Shown here one piece after another: positions 1 through 10,700 of a stretch of 64,000 bases of DNA. Positions within the stretch are counted from its first letter, which is position 1; each line of letters begins with the position of its first letter. The stretch covers positions 1,028,429 through 1,092,428 of the forward strand of contig NW_006497083.1 in assembly GCF_000471905.2 (NCBI RefSeq). The letters run 5' to 3'. The notes below the pieces were generated by a model. It did not search any database and had not been told where the DNA came from. It worked only from the letters and a program-made list of their open reading frames with translations. Position numbers and translations under genes: made by a program. Source of the DNA: Amborella trichopoda (taxonomy: Eukaryota; Streptophyta; Magnoliopsida; Amborellales; Amborellaceae).

Positions 1-893
1 CCAACGGTGCTCTTGTATGACATTCTCTCCCTGGCTCTTATATCCATATCTTCGGTAGGACATATCTTATTACTAAGCTTGGTCTTTTTGTCAATTGGGG
101 TAAACATGGGCTTATACATACTCTTATCAAATTTTTCCTGTATCCTCTTATAATAGGTTGCCTAGGAAAGTTGGACAGTCTTTTCTTTCTTGTTTCTTTT
201 TATCTTGATGCCCAACACATATGAAGCTTCTCCAAGATCCTTCATATCGAAGTGTTGTGTAAAGAAATTTTTCATTTCTACTACTAAGGCAATTGAACTA
301 CAAACAATTAGCATATCATCCACATATAGTGATATAAAGACCACATCACTCCTACTGACCTATTGATATATGCAATAATCCTCATTATTTGTAGAGAACC
401 CTGCAATAGCAAGGGTCTCTTGAAATTTTATATACCACTATCGCGATGCTTGTTTCAGGCCATAAAAGTATTTATTTAATTTGCATACTAAGTTTTCTTT
501 CTCTTTTTCTACAAATCCCTCAGGTTGGGTCATATAAATTTCTTTTTCTAAATCCCCATTTAGAAAGACTATTTTGACATTCATTTGATGAACCTCAAAT
601 TCAAAATGGGCTGTTATACCTATAAGGATTCGGATGGATGGAAATTTGGCAACAGGGGAAAACGTTTCCTCATAATATATCCCTTCTTTCTGGGTGAAAC
701 CCTTTGCAACCAACCTAGCTTTGTATTTTTCTTTTTTCCCTTCAGAGTTCAACTTTTTCTTGAAAATCCACTTACAACTAATGCCCTTACGTTTATGAGG
801 TAGAGGTATTAATTCCCATACATGGTTTTGGTTAATGAAAACATACTCATCTTTCATGGCTTCTACCCAGTATTTCCTTGCATGACAAGTCAA
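1..893 (-). pseudogene. Copia A reverse transcriptase, broken
   Basis: Minus-strand frames read as the copia RNA-dependent DNA polymerase. Visible motifs are W-I-F-K-K-K and R-L-V-A-K-G-F near the start (about 893-700), N-G-D-L-E-K-E-I-Y-M-T-Q-P-E-G-F (about 570-510), Y-G-L-K-Q-A-S-R (about 460-440), and the catalytic YVDDM box at about 312-326. The frame is interrupted between 345 and 437, so RT is split over two frames. The thumb and RNase H parts continue beyond position 1. The region before 893 probably continued through the N gap as the RT linker. Confidence 0.88.
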
Positions 894-936
894 AGCTTCA
901 CGGTGAGTTCTAGGTTCTGAATCTGGATCTTCCCCA

Positions 937-1355
937 NNNNNNNNNNNNNNNNNNNNNNNNNNNNNNNNNNNNNNNNNNNNNNNNNNNNNNNNNNNNNNNN
1001 NNNNNNNNNNNNNNNNNNNNNNNNNNNNNNNNNNNNNNNNNNNNNNNNNNNNNNNNNNNNNNNNNNNNNNNNNNNNNNNNNNNNNNNNNNNNNNNNNNNN
1101 NNNNNNNNNNNNNNNNNNNNNNNNNNNNNNNNNNNNNNNNNNNNNNNNNNNNNNNNNNNNNNNNNNNNNNNNNNNNNNNNNNNNNNNNNNNNNNNNNNNN
1201 NNNNNNNNNNNNNNNNNNNNNNNNNNNNNNNNNNNNNNNNNNNNNNNNNNNNNNNNNNNNNNNNNNNNNNNNNNNNNNNNNNNNNNNNNNNNNNNNNNNN
1301 NNNNNNNNNNNNNNNNNNNNNNNNNNNNNNNNNNNNNNNNNNNNNNNNNNNNNNN
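937..1355. other. Assembly gap (419 N)
   Basis: A run of 419 unknown bases falls inside copia A, between the integrase C-terminal region and the RT. By comparison with copia B (about 22550-22650 for the same junction), the missing sequence would be expected to be much shorter, so the gap length may be an estimate or may hide an insertion. Confidence 0.97.
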
Positions 1356-1376
1356 TGGTCTACTGACTCGGTTACT

Positions 1377-2270
1377 TCATCTTGGTTCAGGTAAAGGTTC
1401 ACTTTCTATAGGGAGTTCAAGATCAAGTTGGTTTATTTTAGAAGTTTCAGGTTCAGGGTCTCGAACTACATCCTTATTTTGGGCCTCCTCATAAAAGTCA
1501 GCTTGTTTTCTACTCACCCTTGCTTCAAGGAACTCTTCTTCGAAGAAATGAGCATCGCGGCATTCAATAACTGCACATGTTTTAAGGTTATAAAATCGAT
1601 ACCCCTTACCATGATCTGGGTAACCAATGAAAATGGATTTGACAGTCTTGGGTTGCAATTTGGTTCTATTTTGATGTGGGATAAGGACATGGGCTGAGCA
1701 ACCCCAAACTTTCAAGTGTTCAAAAGAGGGAGTACGACCTGTGAAAATTTAGTGAGGAGTAAGTAGGCAGCTTTTGTGGGAGTCCGGTTAAAAATGTAAC
1801 ATGCCGTTAATATGGCTTCTCCCCAAAACTCTAATGAGAGATTTGCATGCCCCATCATACTCCTTACCATTTCCACTAAGGTCATATTCCTTCTCTCAGC
1901 TACACCATTTTGTTCAGGAGTATAAGGCATGGTGTACTGATGGATGATCTCATTTTCAATGCACAATTATTTGAAAAGGTTAGATGAATATTCCCCCTCT
2001 CTATCGGTTCTAAGGACTTTAATTTTCAGGTTGGTTTGATTCTCTACCTAGGCTTTATATTCTATGAATTTTTCTAAAGCTTCTGATTTTGCATGAATAA
2101 GGTACACATGACTATATCGCGAGTGGTCATCTATAAAAGAGATAAAATATCTTTTTCCACTTTTGGTGGTCACATTTATAGGTCCACATATGTCACTATG
2201 ATTGATTTTCAATACGTTAGTAGCTCTTTTTTCCCTAGTAGTATTTTTTCTTATTAATTTTCCTTACACA
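1377..2270 (-). pseudogene. Copia A integrase, broken
   Basis: Minus-strand frames carry the copia integrase core and C-terminal part. The core shows L-R-T-D-R-E-G-E-Y-S-S (about 2005-1975, second catalytic Asp) and Q-N-G-V-A-E-R-R-N (about 1920-1890, catalytic Glu). The GKGY/IGY segment 'SIFIGYPDHGKGYRFYN' lies near 1640-1590. A TAA stop falls between the D and E motifs at about 1968, and a further break lies near 1740, so the integrase is not translatable as one protein. The same breaks are not shared one-for-one with copia B, so the two copies decayed separately. Confidence 0.85.
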
Positions 2271-2881
2271 TAAGACTCGCACACTTTCGATAAATCTACC
2301 TTATAATTTCTAAGAATCTCGTCCATTTTTAGTCTTTCCATTCGTTTGATATTAATGTGTCTTAACCTCATATGGCATAAGATAGCATCTAATTCATTAG
2401 GAGATGAGACATAAGCAACATTCTCCTTTATTTCAATAGTAAATAGCTCATCTACAAGTAGTCCAGTCATGATCACATCTTTCCCCTTCTTGACCACCAC
2501 TTTATCCCCAATGAAATTGGTAATGAATTCAACCATAGACATCTTAAGAACCGAAACCAAATACTTCCTCATATCGGGAGCATAAAGTGCTTGCTTTAGG
2601 ATCAAGGTGCTCCCACTCTTCAATTTCAGCTCAAAATCTCCAACTCCAAGTATATCAGTCGTCTGGTTTTCTCCCATATAAATATGTTGTTGTCCTGACC
2701 CCATAATAGTGAAAGAACGGAAACCATCCTTGGTGTTTGTGACATGGATCGTAGCCCCCAAGTCAAGACACCAAGATGCTCTCTTGGGGTCAGCCAGCAT
2801 AGACTCAAAAACCACACATGCTAATTCCTTATTGGTCCCTCCAGATTTGTTGAACCGACAACTATTGACTATGTGGCCCAC
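2264..2881 (-). pseudogene. Copia A protease and pre-integrase region
   Basis: An uninterrupted minus-strand frame of 205 codons covers the end of the gag zinc knuckle (GH..NSC), the aspartic protease and the GAG-pre-integrase zinc motif (L-C-H-M-R-L-R-H-I-N ... C-E-S). The protease active-site triad, normally Asp-Ser-Gly, reads W-C-L-D-L-G-A-T, so the Ser is replaced by Leu. Copia B keeps D-S-G-A at the same place. This single change alone would be expected to impair the protease. The zinc motif has also lost one residue of its usual H..H..C..C set (C-E-S-Y). Confidence 0.86.
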
Positions 2882-3567
2882 CTTCTTGTAAATAAAGAAA
2901 GTTTGAGTCTCTCTCGTTGCTCCCCTCTTTCCAAAATCTCTCCTTTTGAAACCTCTTTTCTTCCCAAAATAATTTCTTTCTTATCCTTTCTTAAATTTAA
3001 AAGAGGGTGGAGATTTTACCATATGCACAGCATCCCTTAGAATTTTCTTTGAATTCCTCATCTCTTCTTCTGATTTGATTGTCGTGCTGAGCTCCTCCAC
3101 TTTTGGTGCCTTTCTTCTAGCACAGAGGGAAGATATAAAAGTCTCCCATGAATTCGGAAGTGAATTCATAAGATGAATCACTTGCATAGATTCATTGGGT
3201 TTCATGCCTGTGTCTTTTAGCTCTCTAACTAGTGCGCGAAAGACGTGCACATGATCTACAAACTTGGTACCTTCTGCCATCTTTAACTCATTATACCTCC
3301 TCATAGCCATGGTTTGCTTCATAAGAGAAGGTTCAGTATACTCTCTCTCAAGTTTATCATAAATCTTACAAAATATTGTGTTTGCATCTCAGATTCCTCC
3401 TCTTCCAATTGGCGTACGAGGGAACGACGAGGTCGGTCCTCAAAGAGTACCTCATGCAAGTTTTCCTCGTAGAGCACAAATTTGATTTTTCTTTTCCATG
3501 AAGCAAAGTTTGTCCCATCAAACTTTTCGGCTTTCAGAATCTCTGAGAAGAAAGTACGAGCCGCCAT
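2879..3567 (-). pseudogene. Copia A gag, broken
   Basis: The start codon at 3567 begins M-A-A-R-T-F-F-S-E-I-L-K, the N-terminal motif shared with copia B gag (start 20285). The middle domain F-D-G-T-N-F-A-S-W is followed by a frame break near 3322. The second part (3322-2981) holds the UBN2/retrotrans_gag-type helical region, with N-E-L-K-M-A-E-G-T-K-F-V-D-H-V and M-N-S-L-P-N-S-W. A stop near 2981 separates it from the basic zinc-knuckle tail. Gag would form the virus-like particle; here it is a relic. Confidence 0.85.
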
Positions 3568-3630
3568 ACTTTTCTATTATCAAGTAAAGAAAAAATAAAA
3601 AAAAGACTCTTAATGGCATCAAGTAAAACT

Positions 3631-3644
3631 AGCTCTGATACAAA
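3631..3644 (-). other. Copia A primer-binding site (initiator Met tRNA type)
   Basis: On the minus strand, directly after the LTR end, the sequence reads TTTGTATCAGAGCT. It is one base from the plant copia consensus TGGTATCAGAGC, which is complementary to the 3' end of initiator tRNA-Met. It fixes the inner LTR border at 3645. Confidence 0.85.
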
Positions 3645-5690
3645 TGAAAGTTAGACCTATGTGATCTTTTTACTGGGGAATACATTTTTTTTTTTAATGA
3701 TAGTAATCACCCCTTTTGTATTTTGCCAAAAGGATCACTTACAGATGGTCTTTTTCCAATCAATAAATATTTCAAAATAAAGTAGGACAACAATAAAATA
3801 AAACTCAACCACTTGATGCCATTTTTACAATTTAACACTATGCTTGAGAATATAAAATAAAAGAGCAAAGTAAGTAAAAAAGAAGATACCGAAGATTACC
3901 TCAACCGGACTTATTACACCCCACATCGAGTCACCATATCCAATGGCGCGGGATCAGCGGTCTAGCTTCAATCTCGAACCGGGAAAGCTAATTTCGGCCA
4001 ACTTAGATAACCACATTTAAATCTTTATAAAACCCTAACTTCAAAATAATTAAGCTCAAACCCTAATTTTCCTAACCCTTAAATTAGGTTATGAGAGAGA
4101 GGGAGAGTCTCTAAGGTTGGAGCGTGCCCCCTAGGGTTTCTAGGAGAGAGAATTAGAGAGAGAAAATCAGAGAGGAAAGAGAGGGGCGTGGCCCCTAAGG
4201 AGGAGAGAGAGGAGCATGGCCCCTAGGGAGGAGAGAGAGAGGTTATGGGAGAGAGAGAGGTATGTTATGGGAGGAGAGAGGTGTGTAGAGATGAGGGGAG
4301 ATCACTCCTATTTATAGTAAAATTTAAGTCTTGGGTTTTTTTAGGGTTTCCCATAGTTTGCCTCTTTCTTGATATTGAATATGGACTGTTGATCAAGGTG
4401 ACTTGTGAGGTGAGAGAATTGAGCCATCCATTCTATAAATATGCCATCAACATTATGGAAGGTGCATTAACCATTATCCCCTCTTTCTTTAAACTATTTT
4501 TCCATCAATATATTTAAATAAATTAAAGTCATTAAAGATATCATGCATTCCATAAAATTGCATTATCCATCTCATATATTCCATAAAAATATATCAAGAA
4601 ATATCAAGTTAATATTTACTATCTTAAATAGATAAGATATGGTCAATATTTACTATATTACAAATTGACCATATGTCATAAGATACACTTTCCATATTTA
4701 AATAACTTGAACACAAAGCTATCAAAAGGAATCCAAAGGGGTGGGGTGTGCCACCCCTATGTGGCACATGTGGGCCCCACCCACATGCCACACGATGGGC
4801 CCATGGCCACTATGGGCCCCCATGAAATTTTATTAAAAAAACAAATTAATATATATATTTGAATTTTTTATGACTTTATAAAATCAATAACTGTATTTTT
4901 ATTAGTCCAAAAATCATAAATAAAATATTGAGAGATTCATAAAAATTTAACTAATAAAACTAAAATCATTTCAATAATAAAATGAATACAATTAAATTAA
5001 TATGATGGGAAAATGATCCATATGGTTTTAGGAATTCAATCTATAAAAATGGGGTACTCCACTTTCAACTGTGGACTACAGACCACACTAGCTTTATCGA
5101 ACTAACTCAGTGTTTCCCATGACCCACAATCCAAGCAGGGGCTCATTAGCTGGGTCACCAAAGTCATGCCAATGAATCAAGGGGTCGCAATCCCAGTATG
5201 TGGATTACAGTTCATCCCCTAGAGACGAGTCAAGGTCACCACGACCTGATGCAATCACAGCTTTATGGCGCATAAGGGCATCTCTCGCACATGCATATGC
5301 TTCACCCAAAGGCGGATATATGGCTTTCTCGAACTATCTATTAATACGCATGCCATGTGATGGAATATGGATGAGGTTTTGGCCCCCGTCTTAGTAGATC
5401 TACCATCACACACAACAGTAACACAGTTCCTCGACTCACTTATCTAGGCATATGCTACGACCTCATCAAGGGCTAACCCAAGACCCTCCTCGGTTAATTC
5501 TTTATGCCCAGGTACCTTGAGTTTTCAATACCGACTGGCCTAAATCGATAAGCACAGTCCGATATAAGCAAACATTATTCGCTTAGTATGATCCTCGAGG
5601 GACCACACTCCCACTAAGTTTATGTTTCATTATAATAAAAGTATTTCAATGCGCATTCTTAAAGCCTTTACAGGCCACATAAACCCAACA
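3645..5690 (-). repeat. 5' LTR of copia A (about 2.05 kb)
   Basis: It begins TGTTGGGTTTATGTGGC at 5690 and ends ..CTTTCA at 3645 on the minus strand, and aligns along its length with both LTRs of copia B. It contains a GA-rich tract (4095-4290) and a conserved TATA segment (4308-4319). It is longer than the copia B 5' LTR because it keeps a GC-rich block around 4730-4825 (CACATG/GGGCCC repeats) that the copia B 5' LTR has lost. Confidence 0.92.
4308..4319 (-). promoter_or_regulatory. TATA box of copia A LTR
   Basis: The minus strand reads TACTATAAATAGG. The same motif is kept in both copia B LTRs (about 19603 and 25556), followed by a CT/GA-rich leader. This conservation between copies marks it as the likely LTR core promoter. 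Confidence 0.65.
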
Positions 5691-7660
5691 ATATGATAAT
5701 AGAATTTTATCTTTGTTATCTTCTATCTTGCCATATAAAAAAAGAAAAGTAAAAAATGTTAAACTCTGATACATATGGACCCAAAATTTACAAAAAAATT
5801 AAACGACCATCTATATTTCGAATATTTTATGTTGTGGCCCAATTTCTTAAAATTGTTATCTCTAATCAAAAGTTTAACTTCCAAACTGTTTCAAGAAAAG
5901 GACAAAAAATAAAATAAAAAGGACCAAGGGGCTTTGACAATGAGAAGCTCGAACTAAAATTGAGAATATCCAATTTTGATATCTATGATCACTTATATGG
6001 ACAGTCAACGTATGCATTACATGATATGCTATTTTCAGGGCTTGAACTCTGTTTTCATTTCACATCCATAGTGGACGATATCAAGATGACCAATCTGAAG
6101 GCTTTTTAACAGCGGAACTATAATTTCCATTCAGATTTGAAGTGAGGTTTACTTTTTTGAGCAAAAATTTTGGAGCATCCACCTATAAAAATATTAAACA
6201 AGATTGGAGAAAAGAGAATGAACAAAATACCCTCAGGACAGGCTAAGAGTTTGTCTAAGTTATTAATTTGTTATTTTTTCTATATATTAGATTGGGAGAA
6301 TCATTATGGCATCTTTGCTTCTCAGTAAAAAATTATGAAAAACATTATAAGAAAAAATATATAACTATTGAAACTCTCAAAAAATGTAAAAAATATGAAA
6401 AACATTATAAGAAAAAAAAAAATATAATGGTTGGTAGTGTCGATCTCTCCTATCAAATTTTGATTGGATGGTCTAGAACATGTAGGACTATTACAAATTT
6501 AATATTTTTATATGCATATTGGGAATTTATAGTTATAAATTTCACACACCTATAAAATATTAAAATATTTTTATAAAATAAATGACTAAAATTGCCCTCG
6601 AAACTTTATGCAGTATTTTTCTCAATTTAATTTGTTTAAAATATTTTTCATATTATTTATATACGCCAACGCCCCCCAATGAGCTGCACGTATCCTCCAA
6701 TTTTATTTTGATCCCATAATGAAAAATAAATAAATAAATAAATGTTCCACATTTTCAAAATAAAAAAATGGTCCAAAAAATAGGAAATCTATATTTTCCA
6801 ATTTTTGAGAAATTTAGTACTCAATTAGGGGTACAGGGAGACTACATTTGTTATTTTTGAGAAATATGAATTTCTTTCCATCATAACATTTCTAGTTGCC
6901 AAACTGGAAATTGCTACAGTAAATGGGAAGTATTTTGGAGTCTAGCACTGAAAATTCCAGCTGCCAACTACCCTCTAAGTACCTGGTGAGTTCAAAAGTT
7001 GGGTTACTATTCGCTAAAGCATATGGAAAAAAAACTTAGTAGTTGAGTTGTTTGAAGTGTATTTTTAACCTCGATAAAACATAAAAAAATTGAAAATTTA
7101 AACAACATTTAAAGTCTAATTTTTGAACCACCTTAAACAAAAACCAAGTGCTTTACCTATTGAGGAAGTAAATGGAATAGATCTAGTTAAAAGTAGAGCG
7201 CGTGTACCATGCTCCTTCAGGAGAATAATTCAGTTTTATTACCTCAGTCACATGACCTATTTGGGAGGACTTTTTATGATGTGAAATTTTGTGAACCACT
7301 AAAGAATTACTAGATATTCTTTAAAAAAAAAATTAAAATTTAAGTTCTCTAACACTTAGATCTTATGGATAATTCCTGTTTTGAAATATAGTGTTTAGAG
7401 TTTGCAATTAGAAAAAAGAAAAATTTATTGAGGTTAATCTACATGTTAAAAAGGTTATATCTCTGAAACTTGGGGGCCTAGAATTAATCGTACGTATGTG
7501 TTTTATCTGAAGTAGTAACTAGACAGCATAGTACCGAAGGAGTAGAATATCTTTTAGCTTAAAAGCATGGTGCACCCGCGGAAGCTCCAAATGGCATAAC
7601 CTAGCGTGGATCCCTATGTTGGCTGCATGGGGACTTACGTGGAGCACAATGGGGTACACG
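5691..7660. other. Intergenic, no gene recognised
   Basis: AT-rich sequence between the copia A LTR and the dioxygenase promoter. A short duplication of the block TATGAAAAACATTATAAGAA occurs at about 6336 and 6396, and CACCTATAAAAATATTAAA recurs near 6180 and 6547. The open frames here are short and resemble no known protein. Confidence 0.6.
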
Positions 7661-7673
7661 ATCGCTGTTTTGT

Positions 7674-7687
7674 AAAATATATAAACC
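7674..7687 (+). promoter_or_regulatory. TATA box of the dioxygenase gene
   Basis: AAAATATATAAACC lies about 40 bases upstream of the ATG at 7725. The spacing would give a very short 5' UTR. No second candidate start codon lies between it and 7725. Confidence 0.55.
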
Positions 7688-7724
7688 TTCGACACTTGGT
7701 GCACCTTCCTTATGCTCGTCCATC

Positions 7725-10700
7725 ATGGCGAACACTCCTGAGGCACCTGATTTAGATTTGAAGAAAGGCGTGAAGAACTTGGTTGATAATTGGGGGGCTT
7801 TACAGGCACTTCCCCCAAATTATATTCTGCCTCTTCCCCGTTGCTCGTTGCCCGTTTTGGAGGCCCCCATTCCCGTAATAGACATGTCCTGCCTGTACGA
7901 GCATCCTGACTGTAGGTTGCACACTGTTCGGGACATTGGTTTAGCATGCTCTCAATGGGGATTCTTTCGTGTAAGATTTTTAATCGACTCCCAATAGAGC
8001 TACAGTTTTTGTCTTCTCTTGTTTACTCAGTCGGTTTTATTTCGGGTTTTTTTTTTTAAGGAAATTTTGTCAAAATATACGGTCCGTTTCAACTATTTAA
8101 GGTTCTACTGTTTTTTTTACTATTTCAACTCAAAATCATGTATATTTTGATAGAAACTTTGAAATGAAATCAAAATATATGAATAAGATGTTAATAGTAA
8201 ATGTCTTTAATGCATTTTGATAAATTTCCCATTCTTTTTGTGAACCGTTTGTATACGCTATGATGTATTAGAGTGCCTAGATCTTCAATTGTCCTCAAAC
8301 TTCAAGCTTTATCGCTGTCCATTCCATTCATTTTCTTTTTCTAAGCACAAATGAAGGTTGCATTTCCATATCACCCCAATTTTGGTTACAAAAATAGTGA
8401 GAATTTGCTGACAGGTTCAAGCACTTGTTAAGAAGAAAAATTAAAAATTAGAGTAATTTACGTGTAGACCCTAAATTTTATCTAAAATACGAAATACTTC
8501 ATTTATAGGTAAAAAGTACAAAGAAATTTACAGGCAACCATTTTTTTTTTTTCAAAATTGCCCATTAGTGTGAGGATTTCATCTTTTTTAGAATGAGAGG
8601 CAATTTAAAAAAAAAAAAAAACAAAGTGGTTGCCCGACCTTCTTCGTAATCTCGACCTGCAAACAAAGCATTTCGTGTTTTAGAAAAACAATTTAGGGTC
8701 TGTACATAAATCACTCTTCTTTTTAAAGTAGTAACAAAGTAGAGGCGTTTCTATACAAGAATATATTAGCTTGATTGGCGTTTTTATGCACATTGTGACA
8801 ACAGGTCATAAACCATGGCGTCAATGTTTCTCTAATGCAAGAGATGCTGAAGAGTGTAGAGGCCTTCTTCTCTCTCCCATGGGATGAGAAGATGAAGTAT
8901 GCATCTGATAATGTGATGGATCCTGTGCGTTATGGCACCAGTATGAATAGCTCAGCCCCACATGCCTTACATTGGAGAGATTATTTCAGACATTTTGGCC
9001 ACCCCGTCCACAATACCGTTCATCTTTGGCCGCATATGCCGCCTGGCTACAAGTAAGTTGATTTTCGTTGTAGATCAAAAACTCAATGTCATGTTTGGTT
9101 GGTGGGAATAAACTATTTAAGAATTGAAAAGGGTAGCGTGTGTGTAGCGGGATGCAGTTCTACATGCCCGTCCTCTGATGCACTCGTCATTCGTTTTAGA
9201 GATGGATGTAAAAAGGTGGTGGTAAAACCAAAATCCACAAATCGGCTGTCTAAAAAAAAACTCGAACGAAAGATATTTTTTATTTTTAAAATTGACTTTT
9301 GTTTAGTAATGTCTTGAGAAAGTGATTATTCTTCCCCAAGAACAAAAGGACCACCTAGGCACTGCCCCTTTAAAGGTTGAGGCATTGCCTTACTAACGAA
9401 AAATTAAAAAAAAGCTTATCTTCGGACTGAGAGGTAATTTTAAAAAAATAAAAAAGTACGGATTGACCTACCTTTCAGGTAATTTTCGCACAAAATTGCC
9501 CCATTTTGTATTTTACATTTGTATTGTCTCGAGAAAGTGATTATCCTTCCCCCTATTTTACATTAGTAGTGTCTTGAGAAAGTGATTATCCTTCCCCCAA
9601 AACAGATGGATCTCATGTTATCCAGAGAAAGTGCTTTTCAACTTGCTTTCTTACTATCCCTGAGTCACCCATCAAACGCGGCGCTTATTTTCTTAGTGAT
9701 CAATCTTTATTTTTTGAACATTCTTATTGATCAATCTTTATACTTGGATTTATTCTAGAGTAGTTTCAATTGCCATGTAGAAGTAACTGGCACATGAGTT
9801 CTGTTAGGTCATATCTAGTCTTGACACAGGAAAGTGGCAAAAGAATATTTAGAGGCCGTGTGGCATTTAGCATTAAGGTTAGCTGGAGCAATATCACAAA
9901 GCCTAGGGCTAGAGGAATCATACATAGAAGCCTCTCTAGGGGAGGGGTGCCAAATAATCGCTTCAAATTACTATCCACCATGTCCACAACCACATCAAAC
10001 CCTAGGGCTTTCAGCCCATTCGGATCATGGAGGATTAACTGTGCTAATGCAAAATGACGTGGATGGCCTCCAAGTGAGACACGAGGATACGTGGGTTCCA
10101 ATTCGACACATGGAGGACACATTTATCATCAATGTGGGGGATTATTTGGAGGTAAGTTTCCTTGATAAATTGATTATCACCATCATCATCCAGTCTTTTA
10201 GATTCAAAATATGCTGTCTTTTAGATTCAAAATATGCTTGAATATATGTATACTTATGATGGGGATTATTTTATGCGTCTTTTTTTTTTTTTTTTCCATT
10301 TGTAGTTTTTATTTTTTTTTTTTCATTTGCCGTGGTAGATTCGCTATTCCCCTCCAAGAATATGGGTGGGAAAACAAATCCCTCCCATGTTTGGGGGTTG
10401 CGCCTAGCCAAAATGCAGGCATGAAGGACAATTCACTTTAGATGATGAAAATTGGTTTGATTACAGCTCTAAAGTATGGAATCGGATCTTGAATCAGTAG
10501 GGACGGACTCTCCTCCAAACCGCAATTTTTAAGTTGAATCATTTTATGGACAAGAAATTAACAAAAGTATAAAACCAGTGGAAAGTAGTTATAGGGCTCC
10601 CAATGAATGGATCACTCACGGTGTCTCTTCTGATCAGGGCTATTCCAATCTGAACTAGTATTTTTTCTTGGTAATGTATAATAAAAGGGACCATAATCCT

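Larger units (their letters stand above)
1..5690 (-). mobile_element. Ty1/copia LTR retrotransposon A, 3' end outside window
   Basis: Read on the minus strand, the order is LTR (5690 to 3645), primer-binding site, gag, protease, integrase and reverse transcriptase; this order (integrase before RT) defines Ty1/copia. The window cuts the element inside the RT/RNase H region, so its 3' LTR is not seen. A second copy of the same family lies at 18543-26309 on the plus strand. The reading frames carry stops and frameshifts, so this copy is not autonomous. A 419-base gap interrupts it. Confidence 0.93.

Noticed and set aside
9099-9317. 72-codon frame in dioxygenase intron 2
   Set aside because: It lies between well-supported splice sites and has no dioxygenase similarity.
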